Source: Alphaproteobacteria bacterium
GTDB taxonomy: Bacteria > Pseudomonadota > Alphaproteobacteria > Puniceispirillales > Puniceispirillaceae
DNA: 10,082 nt
Reading direction: 5' to 3'
NCBI GenBank assembly: GCA_011524805.1
Contig: WTJO01000127.1
Span: 1-10,082 of the forward strand
Shown here: positions 6,202 through 10,082 of the stretch, piece after piece
How the letters are laid out: each line of letters begins with the position of its first letter
Position numbering within the stretch: the first letter of the stretch is position 1
The notes under the pieces: model-generated
Told to the model about the DNA's origin: nothing
What the model saw: only the letters and a program-made list of their open reading frames with translations
The model's database searches: none
Made by a program: the position numbers and the translations under genes

Positions 6202-7161
6202 ATGAGCAACCGACCGGCCTATGGCCCCAACCAGCTAACCCCCTCATCATTATGTTTTGGCACAATGCAATTTGGCGCAGGCGCTGATGAGGCAGATAGC
6301 GCGGCCATGTATCATGCCTGTCGTGAGGCTGGCATCAATTTTTTTGATACAGCCTTTGTATATAATCAGGGCAGATCCGAGGAGATTCTTGGCCAGCTGA
6401 TAACAGCCCACAGAGACGAGCTTATCATTGTTACCAAAGCAGGTGCAGTGGGCGGCAGCTCGCCAGATAATCTGCGAAGCCAGCTAGAGACCAGCCTGAC
6501 CCGTCTGAAACAGGATTTTACAGATATTTTTTTCCTGCATATGTTTGATGCTGACACGCCGCTTGAAGACAGTTTTGCTGCGCTCGCACAGTTGAAACAA
6601 GAAGGTAAATTCTATCATCTTGGCGTATCGAATTTTGCGGCATGGCAGATAATGAAAGCACAGGCAATTGCCCGCCAGCATGGCTATCCCGAAATTGAGA
6701 TTTTGCAGCCAATGTATAATCTTGTGAAACGTCAGGCGGAGGTTGAAATTCTGCCTATGGCCGAAGCTGAGCAGATTGGCGTGATTAGCTATAGCCCGCT
6801 TGGCGGTGGGTTGCTGACAGGCAAATATGGTGCATCTGCACAGGATGATAATGCCAGAGGCAGGCTAGACTGGGATGAAAAATATAAAACACGCTATGGT
6901 CAGAACTGGATGCATGATGCCGCAAATGGGCTGATGCAGATGGCAAATGAAGCAGGTGTTGAGCCGGCAACGCTGGCCGTGGCGTGGGTGGCACAGCATA
7001 ATGCGATTACCTCACCCATTATTAGCGCCCGTAATGAGGCACAGCTTCGGCCTTCTCTGGCGGCGGCCAGTTTTGAGATGAGCAACGAGATATATGATCA
7101 GCTTTCCGGACTATCGCCCCGCCCTGCCCCTGCAACAGACAGGCTGGAAGAACAAGGCTAG
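6202..7161 (+). CDS. Aldo/keto reductase
   Basis: This is a 319-residue NAD(P)H-dependent aldo/keto reductase of the bacterial type that resembles potassium-channel beta subunits and YajO/Tas proteins. The catalytic tetrad is complete: D49 and Y54 (F-F-D-T-A-F-V-Y), K79 (I-V-T-K-A) and H113 (F-L-H-M). Cofactor-binding elements are the G-V-S-N-F strand (141-145), Y-S-P-L-G-G-G-L-L-T-G-K-Y (197-209) and I-I-S-A-R-N near residues 274-279, in place of the usual P-G-x-R/K form. It reduces aldehydes or ketones, or runs in reverse on sugars, in the cytoplasm. ATG 6202 has AAGGA at 6191-6195 (spacing 6). In context it could reduce tartronate semialdehyde or another aldehyde from the neighbouring isomerase or aldolase (inference). 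The gene after it begins within 36 bases and may be coupled through a 12-codon frame. Confidence 0.95.
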   Translation: MSNRPAYGPNQLTPSSLCFGTMQFGAGADEADSAAMYHACREAGINFFDTAFVYNQGRSEEILGQLITAHRDELIIVTKAGAVGGSSPDNLRSQLETSLTRLKQDFTDIFFLHMFDADTPLEDSFAALAQLKQEGKFYHLGVSNFAAWQIMKAQAIARQHGYPEIEILQPMYNLVKRQAEVEILPMAEAEQIGVISYSPLGGGLLTGKYGASAQDDNARGRLDWDEKYKTRYGQNWMHDAANGLMQMANEAGVEPATLAVAWVAQHNAITSPIISARNEAQLRPSLAAASFEMSNEIYDQLSGLSPRPAPATDRLEEQG

Positions 7162-7200
7162 ATGGTTTTCTATCACGTACCAATGGCCAGAATATCGTGA
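7162..7200 (+). CDS. Possible 12-codon leader/coupling frame
   Basis: ATG 7162 immediately follows the aldo/keto reductase stop (TAG 7159-7161) and encodes MVFYHVPMARIS before TGA at 7198-7200. That TGA overlaps the GTG start of the MFS gene (GTGA at 7197-7200). GGAAG (7146-7150) and AAGG (7154-7157) precede it. The short frame could carry ribosomes from the reductase stop to the MFS start, which has no Shine-Dalgarno of its own. Its existence as a translated peptide is unproven and could be chance. Confidence 0.25.
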   Translation: MVFYHVPMARIS

Positions 7201-8402
7201 CCTTACCTCAGCAGGGGACAGGGGACTATCCAAGCGCGGTTCAGGATATAAGGCTGGTCAGCATTATTCTGGCCTGCGGTGCAGTGAACAGCATGAATAT
7301 TGCCAAACTGGCACCTACTGTTCAGACCTTACAGGCTAGTTTCGGATTATCTCTATCCGAGGTCGGGCTTCTAGCTTCTTTATTTGCAACCCTCATTGTG
7401 CTGTCTGCAATGATGCTTGCAAGTGCTGTGCGTGTAATTGGCGCCAGACGGATTTTGCTTCTGGCAATGGCTATCGCAGCATCTGGCACGGCAATCAGCC
7501 TGATAAGCCAGACAGTTGCCGGATTGTTTATTGGCAGAATGATTGAGGGCATTAGCCTTATTGCGATTATGCTAACCGGACCTTCTATTCTTTCACAACA
7601 TACCCACCCTGTACGCAGAGGTGCTATTATGGGGGTATGGGGCGGATTCATGCCGCTAGGCAATGCCGTTGCGTTGCTATTTGCGCCCCTGCTTCTGGAT
7701 ATGGGGTCATGGCAGGCTGTATGGCAGGCAGGGTTATGGGTTACGCTTGTGGTGCTGGCCCTTGCCTTTTTGCTAATTCCAAAAGACCCTGAGCAGGCCG
7801 AAAACACACTTCAGCTTGACGCTTTTTTGTCGGCAATACGTAATAAGATTGTGGGCATTCTGGGGATTGTCTTTGCAGCACATTCGCTTGTTTATCAGGC
7901 ATTAGTTCAGCTTATGCCTGTCTTTAACCAGTCGATTGTCGGGCTTAGCCTGTCGTGGGCGTCCTATTTTACAGTGATATTCTGCCTGTTGAATTTTGCT
8001 GGCAACATTTTGTGTGGACAGCTTCTACAACGCAACTGGCGCCCCGCCAGGCTAGTACTGCTTACCGGAACAGGTTTGACTGCTTTACTTGTGATGCTGG
8101 TTATCCTCTCGTCATTGCCAGTTTATTTTCTGATGATATTATTGCTGTTTGGCATGATTTCCGGCGGGATTCCACCTGTCTGTTTTTATGTTATTAGCCG
8201 GCAGAAAACCGCACCTGCCAATATTCCCATTTTGACGGCATGGATGTTCCAGATTCAGGGGTTGGGCATGCTGCTTGGGCCTGTATATTTCACCTTTCTG
8301 GTCGAACGATCAGATAGCTGGATAATTGGTACAACAGCACTTATCCCCTTTACCCTGCTGATGATGACACTAGCACACCCCATACAGATTGATGAAGACT
8401 GA
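7197..8402 (+). CDS. MFS transporter, 12 transmembrane segments
   Basis: This is a 401-residue integral inner-membrane protein of the major facilitator superfamily (MFS_1-like). About 12 hydrophobic helices can be placed: roughly 19-40, 54-76, 85-105, 107-131, 143-167, 172-194, then a hydrophilic central loop (195-215), then six more from 217 to 397. The loop between helices 2 and 3 carries a degenerate motif A ending R-V-I-G-A-R-R (79-85), and helix 4 has F-I-G-R-M-I-E-G. The general organisation is reminiscent of CynX/NimT-type anion permeases, but the substrate is not assignable. The start is uncertain: GTG 7197 is the only standard start upstream of helix 1 and overlaps the stop of a 12-codon frame (GTGA); no Shine-Dalgarno is evident. 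It closes the plus-strand block, so it may import the compound degraded by the locus or export an intermediate. Confidence 0.9.
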   Translation: MTLPQQGTGDYPSAVQDIRLVSIILACGAVNSMNIAKLAPTVQTLQASFGLSLSEVGLLASLFATLIVLSAMMLASAVRVIGARRILLLAMAIAASGTAISLISQTVAGLFIGRMIEGISLIAIMLTGPSILSQHTHPVRRGAIMGVWGGFMPLGNAVALLFAPLLLDMGSWQAVWQAGLWVTLVVLALAFLLIPKDPEQAENTLQLDAFLSAIRNKIVGILGIVFAAHSLVYQALVQLMPVFNQSIVGLSLSWASYFTVIFCLLNFAGNILCGQLLQRNWRPARLVLLTGTGLTALLVMLVILSSLPVYFLMILLLFGMISGGIPPVCFYVISRQKTAPANIPILTAWMFQIQGLGMLLGPVYFTFLVERSDSWIIGTTALIPFTLLMMTLAHPIQIDED

Positions 8403-8413
8403 CAGGCTATCAT

Positions 8414-8447
8414 CGCCAGCTATAGGGGTCTATATATGACGCTGGCG
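8414..8447. terminator. Two-tier inverted repeat between convergent genes, possible bidirectional terminator
   Basis: Outer arms CGCCAGC (8414-8420) and GCTGGCG (8441-8447) form a perfect 7-bp stem. Directly inside the left arm lie inner arms TATAG (8421-8425) and CTATA (8430-8434) around GGGT. It sits between the MFS stop (8402) and the sulfatase stop (8430-8432), with the right arm inside the sulfatase 3' coding end. The location fits a terminator shared by both genes. No strong T-run follows on either strand, so intrinsic termination would be weak. Confidence 0.35.
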
Positions 8448-10082
8448 GGCTTTCCCTCTATAGGCATTCAAAATATCAGCTTCGGCATCCTGTTCATCAA
8501 GCAACCCAAGCACAATCCCTTTGCGCCGTGATGCGCCCCGCATTGAAACAAGCGCCTCATCTGAATAGGTTGTTCTTTGCGAGCATCGCATCGCCCATTC
8601 ATGCAATTTTTCATAATAGGCATCGATAACATGCTGATAATCAGGATCACGCCCCTTATCATCTAGCTCAAGCGGGTCTTCTTGCAGATCAAACAGCATC
8701 GGCGGCATGCCACCTTCTGAATGCATCATCTTGAATTTGGTATCTGCTATCATGTAAAGGCGGGCATCTTTTGCACTGACCTTTAGCTTATTTGCCATAG
8801 GTGACATAGAATAATCATATTCGCTTACTGCAAATGAGCGCCAGCTCTCAACTGTCTCGCCTCTCAAAAATGGCAGGAGCGAACGTCCCTCTACCACTTC
8901 ATCTGGCACAGAACCTGTATGCATATCTATAAAGCTGGCGGCAAGGTCAATACCTTCGACTAGCGCATCGCAAACAGTGCCCCTCGTTGCATTTGCTGCC
9001 TCGGACGGATCATAAATTATCAATGGCACCTTTACTGATTGCGCATGGAATAAATCTTTCTCCCCTAGCCAGTGATCGCCAAGATAATCACCATGATCAG
9101 ACGTGATAACAATCAGCGTATCATCTATCTGGCCTGTCTGTTTCAGGTGATCAAATAATACGCCCATCTGGTCATCAATCTGCTTAATCAAGCCCATATA
9201 GGCAGATAGAACATTCTGCCTGACTTCATCTTTATGAAATGCCGTGCCAATAATATTTGTAGCAAAGGCCTCATAGACAGGATTCGGATTTTCCAGCTCT
9301 GAAGGGTCACGCACCACAGGGATAAAACTGTTCGGCCCATACATATCATGATAGGGCGCGGGGACAATATATGGCCAGTGCGGCTTGATATAAGATACAT
9401 GGCACATCCACGGCCTGCCATTTTCAGCCTTTTTCTGTTTCAGAAATTCGATTGTCTCTCTGGTAAGCCACGGCGTTTCAGAATCTTCTTCGCGTATATT
9501 GGCTGGTAGATTCGCATTTTTATATAGCCAGCCAGAGGCGATATCGCCATCCTCGTCAATGCTGGAATTGGCATAATCATGCCACGGATTATCGCCATCA
9601 TATCCCTTATCTTTGAGATATTTGTTATAGGCTGACTCAAGCGGTGAATAGGTGCCGTCAGGGCCAATGGCCCACAGCCCGTCATCCCGTGTGAAAATAT
9701 CAAATCCGCATTCTGCCACTCTTGCACCGATAATGCTGTCTGGTGCCAGCCCCAGCCGCGCCATTCCCTTGGCGTCTGCTTTCATATGGGTTTTACCTAC
9801 CAAAATAGCATCCATCCCTGCCTCTCTGAGATGGTCACCCATTGTCTGTTCACCTACCTTTAACGGAATACCATTCCATGACGCACCATGCGAGCTTACA
9901 TAGCGTCCTGTATAAAAGCTCATTCTGGAGGCACCACATACAGGCGACTGAACATAACAGTTTGTGAAGCGCACCCCCTGTTCGGCCAGCCAGTCAATAT
10001 TTGGAGTATGCAGATGAGGGTGTCCTGTACAGCTTAGATAGTCGAATCTGAGCTGATCAAACATGATAAACAGAATATTTTT
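8430..10082 (-). CDS. Sulfatase-superfamily hydrolase (alkaline phosphatase fold), N-terminus cut by right edge
   Basis: The frame is open through base 10082: six codons (K-N-I-L-F-I) precede the internal Met at 10064, matching the usual N-terminal strand of sulfatases, so the true start lies outside; 550 residues are visible. Numbering from the Met at 10064, metal-binding D3-Q4 sits in M-F-D-Q-L-R. The nucleophile motif is C43-G-A-S-R47 followed by M-S-F-Y-T-G-R, where C43 is expected to become formylglycine. K91 and H93 lie in G-K-T-H, H229 in K-P-H-W-P-Y, D323-H324 in T-S-D-H-G-D (metal ligands), and K336 in G-E-K. This set fits arylsulfatase/choline sulfatase/phosphonate monoester hydrolase relatives. 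Position 3 of the nucleophile motif is Ala rather than the canonical Pro (C-x-P-S-R). There is no visible export signal, as in cytoplasmic choline sulfatase or PMH types. The gene is convergent with the MFS gene, so it is not in the same transcript. The substrate is unresolved: a sulfate ester or phosphonate/phosphate diester. Confidence 0.93.
   Translation of the reverse strand, partial: KNILFIMFDQLRFDYLSCTGHPHLHTPNIDWLAEQGVRFTNCYVQSPVCGASRMSFYTGRYVSSHGASWNGIPLKVGEQTMGDHLREAGMDAILVGKTHMKADAKGMARLGLAPDSIIGARVAECGFDIFTRDDGLWAIGPDGTYSPLESAYNKYLKDKGYDGDNPWHDYANSSIDEDGDIASGWLYKNANLPANIREEDSETPWLTRETIEFLKQKKAENGRPWMCHVSYIKPHWPYIVPAPYHDMYGPNSFIPVVRDPSELENPNPVYEAFATNIIGTAFHKDEVRQNVLSAYMGLIKQIDDQMGVLFDHLKQTGQIDDTLIVITSDHGDYLGDHWLGEKDLFHAQSVKVPLIIYDPSEAANATRGTVCDALVEGIDLAASFIDMHTGSVPDEVVEGRSLLPFLRGETVESWRSFAVSEYDYSMSPMANKLKVSAKDARLYMIADTKFKMMHSEGGMPPMLFDLQEDPLELDDKGRDPDYQHVIDAYYEKLHEWAMRCSQRTTYSDEALVSMRGASRRKGIVLGLLDEQDAEADILNAYRGKARQRHI

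Noticed and set aside
7322..7807. A 161-codon open frame on the minus strand inside the MFS gene
   Set aside because: It is antisense to membrane-protein codons, which routinely leave the complement open. No start signal or domain was found.

Overview
The window looks like part of a free-living marine alphaproteobacterium. I suspect the SAR116 ('Candidatus Puniceispirillum') or a rhodobacter-like group. This rests on near-balanced GC, short intergenic gaps, the alphaproteobacterial flavour of the proteins, and the mix of small-molecule oxidoreductases, a BMP-type binding protein and a sulfatase. No rRNA, tRNA, CRISPR array, insertion sequence or phage gene was seen. Taxonomy is an inference from protein style, not from a marker gene.

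Layout. (1) Positions 1-703, minus strand: a single-domain rhodanese is followed 13 bases later by the N-terminal part of a protein resembling the GrdB/selenoprotein B (glycine/betaine/sarcosine/D-proline reductase) family, which runs off the left edge. (2) Positions 704-881: a divergent intergenic region carrying a candidate promoter and a 15-bp inverted repeat. (3) Positions 882-8402, plus strand: eight co-directional genes: an RraA-type aldolase-like protein, an SMP-30/gluconolactonase-family lactonase, a BMP-family periplasmic binding protein, a 2-oxoglutarate/Fe(II) oxygenase, a Glyoxalase_3-type VOC protein, a hydroxypyruvate isomerase-like TIM barrel, an aldo/keto reductase and a 12-helix MFS transporter. 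Gaps are mostly 0-45 bases. The one real break is 226 bases before the binding protein, which has its own palindromic operator candidate and may start a second transcript. (4) Positions 8430-10082, minus strand: a sulfatase-superfamily hydrolase, convergent with the MFS gene and cut at its N-terminus by the right edge. A hairpin lies between the two convergent genes.

How the genes may work together (inference). The plus-strand block reads as a catabolic locus for an unidentified small oxygenated or cyclic compound. Uptake would be by the BMP binding protein (its ATPase and permeases are not in the window) and/or the MFS carrier. Oxidation would be by the Fe(II)/2OG enzyme, possibly with the translationally coupled VOC protein. 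Lactone opening would be by the SMP-30 protein, retro-aldol cleavage or decarboxylation by the RraA-like protein, and the C3 fragment would be handled by the hydroxypyruvate isomerase-like enzyme and the aldo/keto reductase. The sulfatase could unmask a sulfated or phosphonylated precursor, but it is transcribed separately. Each enzyme keeps its recognisable catalytic residues, so the family calls are firm while the substrate is unknown.
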